The notes under the pieces are model-generated. The model was not told where the DNA came from, searched no databases, and worked only from the letters and a program-made list of their open reading frames with translations. Below are positions 15,182-23,516 of a stretch of 64,000 nt of DNA, piece after piece. The position numbers and the translations under genes are program-made. The stretch comes from Treponema sp. UBA7590. Its GTDB lineage: Bacteria > Spirochaetota > Spirochaetia > Treponematales > Treponemataceae. Where the stretch lies: positions 59,562 to 123,561 of the forward strand of contig DLKK01000090.1 in assembly GCA_002478955.1 (NCBI GenBank). The letters run 5' to 3'. Position 1 is the stretch's first letter, and each line of letters opens with the position of its first letter.

Positions 15182-16675
15182 ATGGCAGAAAAAAAATATC
15201 CGGTGGATGCCGGAAAAATTACGCTAGCTATCCGTTCGGGATTGCCGCTTACAATTACAACTTACACCTTGCCCCATGATATGGAAATTTATATGCAGGA
15301 AATTCTTTCAGAATTTCTTCATCAGCTTGGGCAAGACCACATGATTAATTATCTTACTTATTGCCAGCAGGAACTTATTACAAACGCAAAAAAAGCGAAC
15401 ACAAAGCGTATTTATTTTCAGGAAAAAAAATTAGATATCACAAATCCTGAGGATTACGAAAAAGGAATGCGGAGTTTCAAGGAAGATACGCTTGGAAATG
15501 TGAATTATTATCTTGAAAAACAAAAGCGTGCCGGACTTTACATAAAACTGATTCTTCAATTTAGGAACAACAAGATAAAACTTGAAGTTAGAAATAATTC
15601 TCAGCTTGTTCTGGATGAATACAAGAGAATTCATGACAAACTTTGCCGTGTCCAGCAGTACACTTCAATTGAGGATGCTCTTTCAAAAGTTATTGACGAT
15701 TCTGAGGGCGCTGGGCTTGGACTGATAATTATGATTCTCATGCTGCAAAAAATCGGGCTTACAGAAGATAATTTCCAGGTGATATGCGAAAACGGTGAGA
15801 CAATCACAAGAATTATTTTGCCTTTGAACCAAAAAACTGAATATGAAATGAACGCGATTTCAGAGGAATTCAAGAATGCGATTGATGCGATTCCTCAGTT
15901 CCCGGAAAATATTGCGCGGCTCAGCAAACTTTTGAGCGACCCGAAGGCTCAGATGTCAGAGATTGCGGCTCAAATTTCAAACGACGTTGCGCTTACGGCA
16001 GAACTTCTAAAGCAAGTTAATTCCGCGGCATTTTCGCTTTCGGTTCCGTGCAAGAATATTGCGGATGCGGTTAAGCTGATTGGAATCCGAGGTATAAAAA
16101 ATATGCTGTATACGGTCGGTTCATTAAAAACTTTCGCTTCTGTGAATGGAAACAACGAAAAACTTTGGCGGCACGCTTATCAGGTTGCGTTCTATTCGTA
16201 TAATTTGGCGATGAATTTTTGCGCAAAAGACCGCGCTCTTGTGGAAGATTCCTATGTTTGTGGACTTTTGCATGACATGGGAAAAATTGTCTTTGAGAAT
16301 GCGCATCCGGATTATCTTGAAAGCATAAAAAGCATTTGCACTGCGAAAGGAATTTCCCCGGAAATTTTTGAAAAAATTGTCTCTGGCGTAAATCATGGTG
16401 AGATTGGTGCCAGAATCGCGGAAAAATGGAATTTCCCTAAAAATCTTGTTGATGTGATTCGTTATCATCATTCGCCGGAAAGTGCACCTGAAGAGGAAAA
16501 GACTCTTGTTTCGCTGGTGAATCTTGCGGATTCAATTTGTCATTACCAGGAATATGAGCTTGAGTATTACCAGATTGATCCGGAGGTTCTTGCGCGGTTT
16601 AATATTACTTCGGAAGCAGGATTTGTGCGGATTTCGGAAAAACTTCAGGAAGCGTTCGTGCAACTTCAGTTTTAG
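15182..16675 (+). CDS. GHKL-ATPase-like plus HDOD signalling protein
   Basis: About 497 residues. N-terminal ~1-235 carries a GHKL ATPase-like arrangement: CQQELITNAKKAN (N-box-like, ~63-75) and DSEGAGLGL (G-box-like, ~178-186). Residues ~240-470 are an HDOD domain with IAAQISNDVALTAELLKQVNSAAFS, CGLLHDMGKIVFENAHPDY and VIRYHHSPE. HDOD proteins are non-enzymatic or poorly understood signalling modules in motility and stress control; coupling to an ATPase-like domain is less usual. The ATG at 15182 is preceded by GAGAAG; a TATCAT at 15128-15133 could be the promoter. The stop overlaps the stop of the convergent trmH-like gene by 4 bp. Confidence 0.82.
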   Translation: MAEKKYPVDAGKITLAIRSGLPLTITTYTLPHDMEIYMQEILSEFLHQLGQDHMINYLTYCQQELITNAKKANTKRIYFQEKKLDITNPEDYEKGMRSFKEDTLGNVNYYLEKQKRAGLYIKLILQFRNNKIKLEVRNNSQLVLDEYKRIHDKLCRVQQYTSIEDALSKVIDDSEGAGLGLIIMILMLQKIGLTEDNFQVICENGETITRIILPLNQKTEYEMNAISEEFKNAIDAIPQFPENIARLSKLLSDPKAQMSEIAAQISNDVALTAELLKQVNSAAFSLSVPCKNIADAVKLIGIRGIKNMLYTVGSLKTFASVNGNNEKLWRHAYQVAFYSYNLAMNFCAKDRALVEDSYVCGLLHDMGKIVFENAHPDYLESIKSICTAKGISPEIFEKIVSGVNHGEIGARIAEKWNFPKNLVDVIRYHHSPESAPEEEKTLVSLVNLADSICHYQEYELEYYQIDPEVLARFNITSEAGFVRISEKLQEAFVQLQF

Positions 16676-17505
16676 TTGTTTTTTTCAGATTCAAGAGCTT
16701 CGCACCATTTTTGCATAAGAATTCCGAATGCTACGCCGACATTTAAGGATGCTTTCAGTCCTATCATCGGAATTGTTACAGTTCCGTAAGTTGCTCGTTT
16801 TAATGCCTGCGGACTTACGCCAAGCTCTTCTGAGCCGATTATGCAGATTCCTTTTTGTGGAAAATTGAATTTTTCGATTGGTGTTCCGCCTGTTTCAAGC
16901 GCAAAGACTGGAATATCATCTGGAATATCATCAAGGTTTTTCCGTTCGTAATCCATTGTTTCTATGCAGCCCATTCCGCTTCTTACGGCTCTTGGTTGCA
17001 TCGGATCCACGCAGTTCGGTGAAATGTAGACTTTTTCTGCGCCCATTCCTTCAGCTGTCCTGAAAATTGAACCAATATTGAATGGCGAGCGGATATCTTC
17101 CGCGTAAACTGCTACTCCCGGGTAAAAATTTCTTGCGCGCACGATTCCGTTTTCGTCAAAAGGTGCTGCGTGCGGTGCGATTACCAAATCCCATTCGGCT
17201 GGAAAAGTTCCTATAATTTGAAGAAGATAATTCCTTGCGGTATTGCATATTCTTCGCTCGTCAAAAGGTTTTTCTGCCAGCAAATTTTTAAGCTCGGCCG
17301 CCGCATTTTCAGGAAGTTTCGGGTCTTCCAGAAGAATTTCTGTGATTTTTTTTGTGTATTCAGCGCGTGGCATTGAAGGAAAATTGTATTCCATTCCTTT
17401 TTCGGGAATTCCTGCAATATCACGTTCCAATGCGCCAAAAGTCAACGCGAGTTTTCTTCGTTTTTGTCCGCCAGAAAGCTGAAAAAGTTTGTTCGGGTCA
17501 ATCAT
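16672..17505 (-). CDS. TrmH/SpoU-family RNA 2'-O-methyltransferase
   Basis: 277 residues. The C-terminal ~150 residues carry the three SPOUT motifs: RSPFNIGSIFRTAEGMGA (motif 1), IIGSEELGVS (motif 2) and IPMIGLKASLNVGVAFGILM (motif 3, with the knotted SAM site). The N-terminal ~120 residues are a helical RNA-binding-like extension without recognised family. Methylates a ribose in tRNA or rRNA; which nucleotide is not evident. Probably in one transcript with the iron alcohol dehydrogenase gene (2-bp gap), which lies immediately upstream. Confidence 0.85.
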   Translation of the reverse strand: MIDPNKLFQLSGGQKRRKLALTFGALERDIAGIPEKGMEYNFPSMPRAEYTKKITEILLEDPKLPENAAAELKNLLAEKPFDERRICNTARNYLLQIIGTFPAEWDLVIAPHAAPFDENGIVRARNFYPGVAVYAEDIRSPFNIGSIFRTAEGMGAEKVYISPNCVDPMQPRAVRSGMGCIETMDYERKNLDDIPDDIPVFALETGGTPIEKFNFPQKGICIIGSEELGVSPQALKRATYGTVTIPMIGLKASLNVGVAFGILMQKWCEALESEKNN

Positions 17506-17507
17506 TT

Positions 17508-18656
17508 TTAGTAAGCCTGTTTCATCAGTTCAAAAAGTTCATCTGTTGTCATGCTGCGAGGAAGCATTGTCATAATATCGAGCTGTCCTGCATCTTCTGC
17601 GCTAGCCGCGAGCTGTTCCATTGTAAGATTCAGGTCTTTTAGCCGTACCGGAAGGTTTGCTTTCGCGATTTTCTGTCGGATATTTTCTGCGAAAGCCTGA
17701 ACCGCATCGTTTCTTGAAAGCGTTTCATCCGCCACGCCAAATATCCTTGCAATTTTTTCAATTTTATCAGCTTTGAATTTTGCAATTTCTTCTATCATAT
17801 ATGGAAAAAGAATTGAAGTCACAAGAGAACGGCTGATTTTGAATCTTGCGTTTATTGCGAGCGCCAAAAGGCTTGCGATTCCGGCTGAGCTTGTTGAAAC
17901 TGCAAGCGATGCCATGCAACCGCCCTGTTCAAGAAGGAGTTCCTGTGGCGTTGTCACATCAAGTGATTTTTTTCCATCGATTCCGTAACTTAAAAGTTCA
18001 AATGCTTTTTCGCAGAACATATCGCTAAAAAAAGACGCTTTTTGGGAAAGATAAGCTTCGCAGGCAAGGCAAAGGGTTTCCAGTGAAAGCGAGGCGGTCT
18101 GGTTTTCTGTAAGGCTAAGAGAAAGATTCGGATCCCACATCATCAAGCGGCAGATATTGTTCTGTGTTTTTAGTTGCTTTACCTGATGGCTTCTTGAGTC
18201 AATTAGGGGAATTGAATTTGTGAACGCATACGGTGCGCGGCTTGTGCTCGGCAGGCAAATCAGTGGGATTGGCGTTGTCGCAGGAGTTGAACCGTCTATA
18301 TAGTCGTAAATGTTGCGTTTTTCATTGTAGAGGGAGGCGATTGCGCAACCGGCATTGATTGCTTTTTCTCCGCCTACAGCGATAATTCCGTGGATATGGC
18401 TTTGCTGTGCAAGAATTATTGCGTTTTCGATGTCCTTTGTTGTGGCTCCATCGTTAAAATTATCGTAAATAAAAAAGTCAATTTTTCTTTCTTTTAATGG
18501 CTGGGTGATTTTTTCTGCAATGTTAAAATCTTTCAGGATTGGGTCTAAGATAATCATGAATTTTGAGCCAAAGTCGCGCACATATTGCCCTAACCGGGTT
18601 AAAGTATACGAGCCAAGAACGATATTTGGTGAAATCTTAAAAATCAAATCTGCCAT
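17508..18656 (-). CDS. Iron-containing alcohol dehydrogenase family protein
   Basis: About 382 residues. Group III Fe-ADH / glycerol-dehydrogenase-like fold: IIAVGGEKAINAGCAIAS (NAD-binding GG region, ~90-107), CLPSTSRAPYAFTNS (~130-144). The usual metal ligands Asp-His-His-His are not all obvious: the family GxxH...HG pattern appears as SSAGIASLLALAINARFKIS, where a His is expected. So metal binding, and hence dehydrogenase activity, is doubtful. Start chosen at ATG 18656 (minus strand); a TATATT hexamer 9 bp upstream suggests a nearly leaderless mRNA. Upstream in-frame codons to 18713 run into the flgM terminator. Confidence 0.7.
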   Translation of the reverse strand: MADLIFKISPNIVLGSYTLTRLGQYVRDFGSKFMIILDPILKDFNIAEKITQPLKERKIDFFIYDNFNDGATTKDIENAIILAQQSHIHGIIAVGGEKAINAGCAIASLYNEKRNIYDYIDGSTPATTPIPLICLPSTSRAPYAFTNSIPLIDSRSHQVKQLKTQNNICRLMMWDPNLSLSLTENQTASLSLETLCLACEAYLSQKASFFSDMFCEKAFELLSYGIDGKKSLDVTTPQELLLEQGGCMASLAVSTSSAGIASLLALAINARFKISRSLVTSILFPYMIEEIAKFKADKIEKIARIFGVADETLSRNDAVQAFAENIRQKIAKANLPVRLKDLNLTMEQLAASAEDAGQLDIMTMLPRSMTTDELFELMKQAY

Positions 18657-18670
18657 AATATAAGTAATAT

Positions 18671-18702
18671 AAAACAAAAAAGACGGAAATTCTATTCCGT
18701 CT
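18671..18702 (-). terminator. Terminator of the rsmI-flgM operon
   Basis: Stem AGACGGAA (18681-18688) with TTCCGTCT (18695-18702); reading on the minus strand it is followed by a T-rich run (A-run at plus 18671-18680). Confidence 0.85.
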
Positions 18703-18749
18703 TCTTGTATCAAGTAAAAATTTTAGTAAATAAAATCAATTTGGACTGA

Positions 18750-19037
18750 TTAAAGACCAAAACTTTCCATGATTTTGTCTGCAGCTGAAGCAATTACTGC
18801 ATCATTTAAATAATTTGGATTCTGGAGCTTTGCCTTAACTTCTGCAACACGGTCAGCTCGAACATCTAGAGTTTCAGATGAAACCTGCTTCATATAGTAT
18901 GCATCTGCCATTTGCATTGCTTCTTTAGAGATAGATACTGAGTCTGCCCCAAAGCTGGCTTTTTCTGTGTTGTTTGTGCGGTTTGTTTTCTGCACATTGT
19001 TGAGAGGATTAATTCCTCCGATTCCGTTTATCATCAT
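18750..19037 (-). CDS. flgM: Anti-sigma-28 factor FlgM
   Basis: 95 residues. Short, mostly disordered N-terminus with DSVSISKEA (~32-40), then the C-terminal helices VRADRVAEVKAKLQNPNYL...IASAADKIM that bind sigma-28 (FliA) in the family. FlgM holds sigma-28 inactive until flagellar hook assembly, so this indicates a motile organism with a flagellar hierarchy. AGGACGG precedes the ATG; two ATG codons are in tandem. Lies 20 bp behind rsmI on the same strand and is followed by a terminator. Confidence 0.88.
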   Translation of the reverse strand: MMINGIGGINPLNNVQKTNRTNNTEKASFGADSVSISKEAMQMADAYYMKQVSSETLDVRADRVAEVKAKLQNPNYLNDAVIASAADKIMESFGL

Positions 19038-19057
19038 ATCCGTCCTGCCCCTCTACC

Positions 19058-19765
19058 TTATTTATCGGTAGATTCATCAGAAAGTTGAACTTTTTTTATA
19101 CCAGAAATGAAAACTGCAAATTCTCCTTTTATTGAAGCACGGGAAGTAAAATCATCACGCAGTTCTGCGGCGGTTCCTTCAATAATCTCTTCATGCAATT
19201 TTGTCAATTCACGGCCAACCACAACGCGGCGGTTATTATCAATATCGGCAATATCCGTTAGTAACTTTACAATTCTGAACGGACTTTCATACAAAACTAT
19301 CGCATCTTCTGTGGAAAGCAGTTCCTTTAGCCTTGTGCGTCTTTTTCCTGGCTTCGGCGAAAGAAATCCCTCAAAAATCAAGGTTTTTCCGCCTGCACCG
19401 GCAACGCTTACCAATGTGGCAAAAGCTGAAGGTCCTGGAATCGGAACAACAGAATGTCCTGCTTTTCTTACCAGACCTGCAAGAACTGCTCCAGGATCGC
19501 TTATTCCAGGCGTTCCGGCATCGCTTGCAAATGCGATATTTTTTCCTTCATCCATAAGCTGAATGATTTTCTGTGCGGCAAATTCCTCGTTTTGCGCACG
19601 ACATGAAATCAGCGGCTTGCGGATTTCCAGATGTGTTAAAAGCTGTAAAGTATGGCGAGTATCTTCTGCAGCTACTACATCAACATTTTTCAATGTTTCA
19701 ACTGCCCTGTAAGTAATATCTCCAAGATTTCCTATGGGCGTTCCAACTATATACAGCGTAGACAC
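19058..19765 (-). CDS. rsmI: 16S rRNA C1402 ribose 2'-O-methyltransferase
   Basis: 235 residues. Tetrapyrrole-methylase fold: LYIVGTPIGNLGDIT at the N-terminus, VVAAEDTRHT (~29-38), ASDAGTPGISDPG (~81-93), VPIPGPSAFATLVSVAG (~107-123) and FEGFLSPKPGKRR (~131-143). These are RsmI signatures. It makes the 2'-O-methyl of m4Cm1402 in the ribosomal decoding centre. Length slightly short of the ~280 average because the C-terminal extension is small. First gene of an apparent operon with flgM. Confidence 0.93.
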   Translation of the reverse strand: MSTLYIVGTPIGNLGDITYRAVETLKNVDVVAAEDTRHTLQLLTHLEIRKPLISCRAQNEEFAAQKIIQLMDEGKNIAFASDAGTPGISDPGAVLAGLVRKAGHSVVPIPGPSAFATLVSVAGAGGKTLIFEGFLSPKPGKRRTRLKELLSTEDAIVLYESPFRIVKLLTDIADIDNNRRVVVGRELTKLHEEIIEGTAAELRDDFTSRASIKGEFAVFISGIKKVQLSDESTDK

Positions 19766-19821
19766 ATATTAACTATAAATCGAAATGTCTTTTTTTTCAA
19801 TAAAATAAAGCAAAAACAGGT

Positions 19822-19850
19822 TTGATAAAAGCGTGAAAATTTTGTATAGT
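19822..19850 (+). promoter_or_regulatory. Promoter of glmS
   Basis: TTGATA (19822-19827), 17-bp spacer, TATAGT (19845-19850): five of six matches in each box. It gives a leader of about 100 nt before the ATG at 19957. I do not see the glmS ribozyme core in this leader. Confidence 0.7.
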
Positions 19851-19956
19851 CAATCTTATATTTGAGTTTTAGAAAAATCTGAAAAAACGCTTTCGTTGTT
19901 TTGGCTATAATTCAAAATTAGATTGAAATATAAACTGTAAAAAGGGAGACAATATC

Positions 19957-21789
19957 ATGTGTGGAATTGTTGGTTATGTAGGTACTAATAATGCTGTTCC
20001 TTATCTTGTTAATGGGCTGAAAAAACTTGAATATCGCGGCTATGATTCGTCTGGAATCGTTGTTGGAAAAATAGAAAACGGCGAGCCGAAATTTTATTTG
20101 TATAAAAAAGCTGGAAAACTTTCAAAGCTTATAGGCATTTTGCCAAAAGATCTTTCTGGTTCATGGGGAATAGGGCACACTCGCTGGGCGACTCATGGAA
20201 TGGTTACAGATCAGAATGCGCATCCATTTCTTTCTAATAATGGAAAAATTGCGGTTGTCCACAATGGAATCATTGAGAATTTCCAGTCTTTGCGGGCTGC
20301 GTTAATAAAAGATGGAATTAAATTCACATCTGAGACTGATACGGAGACAATTCCAAATCTTGTTGCAAAATATTATAAAGGAGACTTGCTTAGCGCGGTT
20401 CAAGAAGCTTTGAGTAAAGTTGTTGGAACTTACGCTCTTGCGATTACTTGCGTTGACGAGCCGAATAAGATTGTTGTCGCAAAACGAGGTGGTCCTCTTG
20501 TTGTTGGTCTTTCTGACGGCGCGTATTATATTGCTTCTGACGCGAATGCGATTGTTGGAAATACAAACCGCGTTATTTATCTTGAAGATGGTGATATTGT
20601 TGAAGTTACTCCTCAGGGCTTGAAATTTCCGAATATAGAAAACAATGATTACTCAAAACGAATTGAAGAATGTTCGATTGATGCCGCTGAAACTGAAAAA
20701 TGTGGATACGACACTTATATGGAAAAAGAAATCAACGAGCAGCCGGAAAGCATTGAACGCGCTTTTGCCGGTCGACTTGATTTTGATGCTTCTACCGCAA
20801 AGCTTAGCGGCTACGATGACGATATTTTTAAGCGCACAAATAAAATTACAGCGATGTCGGCTGGAACTTCCTGGTATGCAAGCGTTTTTGGCGGTCTTTT
20901 GATTGAACAGTACGCAAGAATTCCTTGTTCGGCAGAATTTTCAAGTGAACTCCGTTATAAAAATCCGATTGTAAACAAGGATGATGTATTTCTTGCTGTA
21001 AGCCAGAGTGGCGAAACTGCGGATACTTTGTATGCAATGCGCGAAATTCATGAGAAAGGCGGAAAAGTTTTCGGAATTTGCAATGTTGTTGGTTCTTCGA
21101 TTGCGCGCGAAAGCGATGGTGGAGCTTTTATCCATGCAGGACCAGAGATTGCGGTTGCTTCTACAAAAGCTTTTTCAAATACGCTGATAATTTTTTATCT
21201 TCTTGCGTTGAAATTTGCGCGTCAGCGGGAAATGAGCAAAGAGGATGGGGCAAAATTTATTGAGCAGATAATGATGCAGCCTCGGCTTGTAAAAGAAGCC
21301 CTTAAAAACAAGGATAAAGTTATGCAGATTGCAAAAAAATATGCAAAATGCAAGGATTTTTTGTATCTTGGCCGTGGGCTGATGTATCCGATTGCATTGG
21401 AAGGCGCGTTGAAATTAAAGGAAATTTCTTACGTTCATGCGGAAGCATTTGCGGCTGGAGAAATAAAACATGGTCCGATTGCGCTTGTGAATGAGCAAAC
21501 TCCGAGCGTATTCCTTGTTCCGGATGATTTTTTGCGTGAAAAAGTCATTTCAAATATCAAGGAGATAAAAGCCAGAAAAGGACCTGTTATTGCAATTGGC
21601 GTTGAAGGTGACAAAGAACTTGAGTCAATTGTTGATGAATTCATTTCAGTTCCAAAAGTTGAAAATCCGGCTTTTTACGCGATTCCGATGGTTGTTGTCT
21701 GCCAGCTTTTTGCTTTTTACGTTGCACAGGAACTTGGCCGCGATGTTGATCAGCCAAGAAATCTTGCAAAATCGGTAACAGTTGAATAA
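19957..21789 (+). CDS. glmS: Glutamine-fructose-6-phosphate aminotransferase (isomerizing)
   Basis: 610 residues, full length. After Met1 the nucleophile Cys2 starts CGIVGYVG, the N-terminal nucleophile glutaminase domain (to ~240, with HTRWATHG and HNGIIENF). Two SIS domains follow (~285-600): AGTSWYASVFGG, SQSGETADTL, and a C-terminal DQPRNLAKSVTVE that closes the sugar site. Makes glucosamine-6-phosphate, the entry to peptidoglycan precursors. ATG preceded by AAAGGGAG. Own promoter at 19822-19850; the stop codon overlaps the -35 box of the downstream tRNA gene. Confidence 0.97.
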   Translation: MCGIVGYVGTNNAVPYLVNGLKKLEYRGYDSSGIVVGKIENGEPKFYLYKKAGKLSKLIGILPKDLSGSWGIGHTRWATHGMVTDQNAHPFLSNNGKIAVVHNGIIENFQSLRAALIKDGIKFTSETDTETIPNLVAKYYKGDLLSAVQEALSKVVGTYALAITCVDEPNKIVVAKRGGPLVVGLSDGAYYIASDANAIVGNTNRVIYLEDGDIVEVTPQGLKFPNIENNDYSKRIEECSIDAAETEKCGYDTYMEKEINEQPESIERAFAGRLDFDASTAKLSGYDDDIFKRTNKITAMSAGTSWYASVFGGLLIEQYARIPCSAEFSSELRYKNPIVNKDDVFLAVSQSGETADTLYAMREIHEKGGKVFGICNVVGSSIARESDGGAFIHAGPEIAVASTKAFSNTLIIFYLLALKFARQREMSKEDGAKFIEQIMMQPRLVKEALKNKDKVMQIAKKYAKCKDFLYLGRGLMYPIALEGALKLKEISYVHAEAFAAGEIKHGPIALVNEQTPSVFLVPDDFLREKVISNIKEIKARKGPVIAIGVEGDKELESIVDEFISVPKVENPAFYAIPMVVVCQLFAFYVAQELGRDVDQPRNLAKSVTVE

Positions 21790-21810
21790 AAAAAATATTT
21801 CTGTTATACT
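21782..21810 (+). promoter_or_regulatory. Promoter of tRNA-Ile2, overlapping glmS stop codon
   Basis: TTGAAT (21782-21787) includes part of the glmS stop codon; 17-bp spacer; TATACT (21805-21810). The tRNA starts 15 bp further on. Confidence 0.7.
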
Positions 21811-21824
21811 AGTTTCTACATTTC

Positions 21825-21897
21825 GGGCCATTAGCTCAGTGGTTAGAGCAGAGGACTCATAATCCTTTGGTCCTAAGTTCAAGTCTTAGATGGCCCA
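21825..21897 (+). tRNA. tRNA-Ile2 (anticodon CAT, expected lysidine-modified)
   Basis: 73 nt cloverleaf: acceptor GGGCCAT (21825-21831) with ATGGCCC (21890-21896) and discriminator A; D arm TAGCTCAGTGGTTAGAGCA; anticodon arm GAGGA-CTCATAA-TCCTT with anticodon CAT; T arm with GTTCAAGTC. No CCA is encoded. The D arm and anticodon-loop surroundings closely resemble the known isoleucine tRNA that reads AUA after TilS makes lysidine, rather than initiator or elongator methionine tRNAs. Own promoter and terminator. Confidence 0.88.
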
Positions 21898-21913
21898 GTG
21901 TAAAAGTTATTGA

Positions 21914-21944
21914 TGGATTCCACCATGTGGAATCCATTTTTTTT
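21914..21944 (+). terminator. Terminator of tRNA-Ile2
   Basis: Perfect 10-bp stem TGGATTCCAC (21914-21923) / GTGGAATCCA (21927-21936) with a CAT loop, followed by eight T. Confidence 0.93.
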
Positions 21945-22320
21945 ATTTTATGCAATTCTGTCCTGCGAAAACGCATAGAATTCCTAAGAATATGCTTGCG
22001 GCCGCGTAAAGCGCGAAAAATAGCGGATTTTTGTTTGTGATGAAATTTGCGTTTTCTAGTGCGAATGTTGAAAATGTTGTGAATCCGCCGCAAATTCCGG
22101 TTTTTAGAAAAAGAATCATCTGCGGAGTTATTTTTATGGAAGATTTTTGCGCCGCGACTGATGCTAATGCTGTTGCAATTCCAATCAAAAAGCAGCCAAG
22201 CAGGTTTGTGAAAAACGTCTGCAGAGGAAAAAGGTTTTTAATTGGAATCAATGAGATAAAATAACGTAGTGCGCTTCCGATTGCGCCGCCAAATGCGACT
22301 GCCAAAATATTCAAAATCAT
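21943..22320 (-). CDS. crcB: Fluoride ion exporter FluC (CrcB family)
   Basis: 125 residues, four hydrophobic helices. Family motifs: AVAFGGAIGSALRY at the N-terminus, TNLLGCFLIG (~38-47, with the conserved Asn) and GGFTTFSTF (~78-86, including the Phe box lining the fluoride pathway). Works as a dual-topology dimer in the inner membrane. Only 9 bp behind the PfkB kinase gene on the same strand, so probably co-transcribed. I looked for a fluoride riboswitch in the leader upstream of the kinase gene and see none. Confidence 0.93.
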   Translation of the reverse strand: MILNILAVAFGGAIGSALRYFISLIPIKNLFPLQTFFTNLLGCFLIGIATALASVAAQKSSIKITPQMILFLKTGICGGFTTFSTFALENANFITNKNPLFFALYAAASIFLGILCVFAGQNCIK

Positions 22321-22329
22321 TTTTATCCT

Positions 22330-23235
22330 TTAGATTATCGAGCCAGGGCGAAGATTTTCGGCGTTGCGGGCCGCGCACCATGTTCCTTTTGCAAGTGCGG
22401 ACTGAAAATCATTTGTTTTCAGGAATTCATGGATAAAACCGGCATTGAACGAGTCGCCGCAGGCTGTTGTGTTTACAGGAATGATTTTTTCAGCAGGAAA
22501 TTCCGTGAAAATTCCTTTTTGGGCGGCAAAAGTTGGCTTTGTTCCGCGTGTTACAATTATTATGTTATTTAATTCTTTGCTTTTTAAAGAAATAAATTCT
22601 CTTAATCCATTTTCTTGAAAAAATGAAGGCAGCTTGAATGTTTTTGCAAATTCTTCTTCATTGATTTTTATTATGTCTGGCACGCAAATTTCAAGAGTTT
22701 CTGTTAAATCTTTTCCGCAATAATCGACCAAAAATATTTTTCCGGCGGTTTTTGTGATTTTTGCAATGAGCGGACAGATTTCTGTTGACCAGATTTCCGG
22801 GCGGCTTCCGGCAAGTATTACGGCTTGGGCTTGTTCAATTTCTTTATGCGCAAGAAAAAGAAGTTCCTCTTCGGCGGCGGAATAATCTTCCTGAAGTTTT
22901 GGCTCGGAAACCACAAGTTCTGTTGTTGAATGTTTTGCAGTGTCAAGAAGCGTCCAGCATTCGCGGGTAAAACCAGGAATTTTTACCGCGGCAAGATTTA
23001 TGGCGTCTTTTTCTGCTAGTTCAATAAATTCGTGTGCATTTTGTTTTCCGAGCGGACAAATTGCGGTTGCGCTTTGCGGCTCAAGCTGATTTAATACGCG
23101 CGCGGAATTTACGGCTTTTCCGGATGCGTCTTTTATGTAATCTTTTGAGCGGTTGACGTTTTCGAGCTGTAAATTTTCAAACTGAATTGTTTTTTGTATT
23201 GTTGCGCTAAGGCAGATGCAGACGATTTTTGACAT
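22330..23235 (-). CDS. PfkB-family sugar kinase
   Basis: 301 residues. Ribokinase/1-phosphofructokinase family: N-terminal LSATIQKTIQFENL and SGKAVNSARVLNQL (~38-51), where GKGxN is expected, and C-terminal NTTACGDSFNAGFIHEF (~252-268), the anion-hole and catalytic Asp motif with Ala-Cys in place of the usual Gly-Ala. Phosphorylates a sugar or sugar phosphate with ATP; closeness to 1-phosphofructokinase/tagatose-6-phosphate kinase is suggested by the N-terminus, but substrate is uncertain. Upstream of and likely co-transcribed with crcB. Confidence 0.78.
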   Translation of the reverse strand: MSKIVCICLSATIQKTIQFENLQLENVNRSKDYIKDASGKAVNSARVLNQLEPQSATAICPLGKQNAHEFIELAEKDAINLAAVKIPGFTRECWTLLDTAKHSTTELVVSEPKLQEDYSAAEEELLFLAHKEIEQAQAVILAGSRPEIWSTEICPLIAKITKTAGKIFLVDYCGKDLTETLEICVPDIIKINEEEFAKTFKLPSFFQENGLREFISLKSKELNNIIIVTRGTKPTFAAQKGIFTEFPAEKIIPVNTTACGDSFNAGFIHEFLKTNDFQSALAKGTWCAARNAENLRPGSII

Positions 23236-23277
23236 ATTTTTATTTTACTGAAAATACAGCGATTTGTGCAAATGATT

Positions 23278-23370
23278 GCGGGGCGTTATGGGGCGTGGCC
23301 CCATTAGAAAGGGTAGGCGAAAACTGAAAGGTTGAGCCGAGGGAAAGGCTTTTCCCGGCAAAAGGAGGGT
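23278..23370 (+). repeat. GC-rich dispersed repeat, family 2 copy 1
   Basis: Intergenic, between the divergent PfkB kinase and metK genes. Contains GGGGCGTT, the hairpin ATGGGGC-GTG-GCCCCAT (23288-23304) and GGGAAAGGCTTTTCCC. Shares GGGGCGTT--GGGG-GT--CCC with the reverse complement of 62826-62853, where the stem bases are changed on both sides. Confidence 0.6.
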
Positions 23371-23516
23371 ACGTGTCAAAAATTGAAATTTCCTCTCTAC
23401 TTGCAGATTTTTTGTTTTTGCATTATGGTTTACGTCATAAATCCATCCGTTGATTTATCCAAATTGCAAGCGGATTTAGGTTTTGCCTAGAAAATTTTGC
23501 TAAAAAGGAGAGTCTT

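Noticed and set aside
19857..19956. glmS ribozyme
   Set aside because: The leader is AT-rich and lacks the conserved cleavage-site and core segments.
21825..21897. Initiator or elongator tRNA-Met
   Set aside because: The D arm and anticodon-loop surroundings fit isoleucine tRNA with CAT anticodon better, and initiator features such as three G:C pairs at the base of the anticodon stem are absent.
23236..23280. Fluoride riboswitch for crcB
   Set aside because: The gene follows a kinase gene by 9 bp, and no riboswitch-like sequence is seen before the kinase gene.
23236..23516. SAM riboswitch before metK
   Set aside because: I could not place the conserved stem and core of SAM-I or other known SAM riboswitch classes; only the GC-rich repeat is evident.
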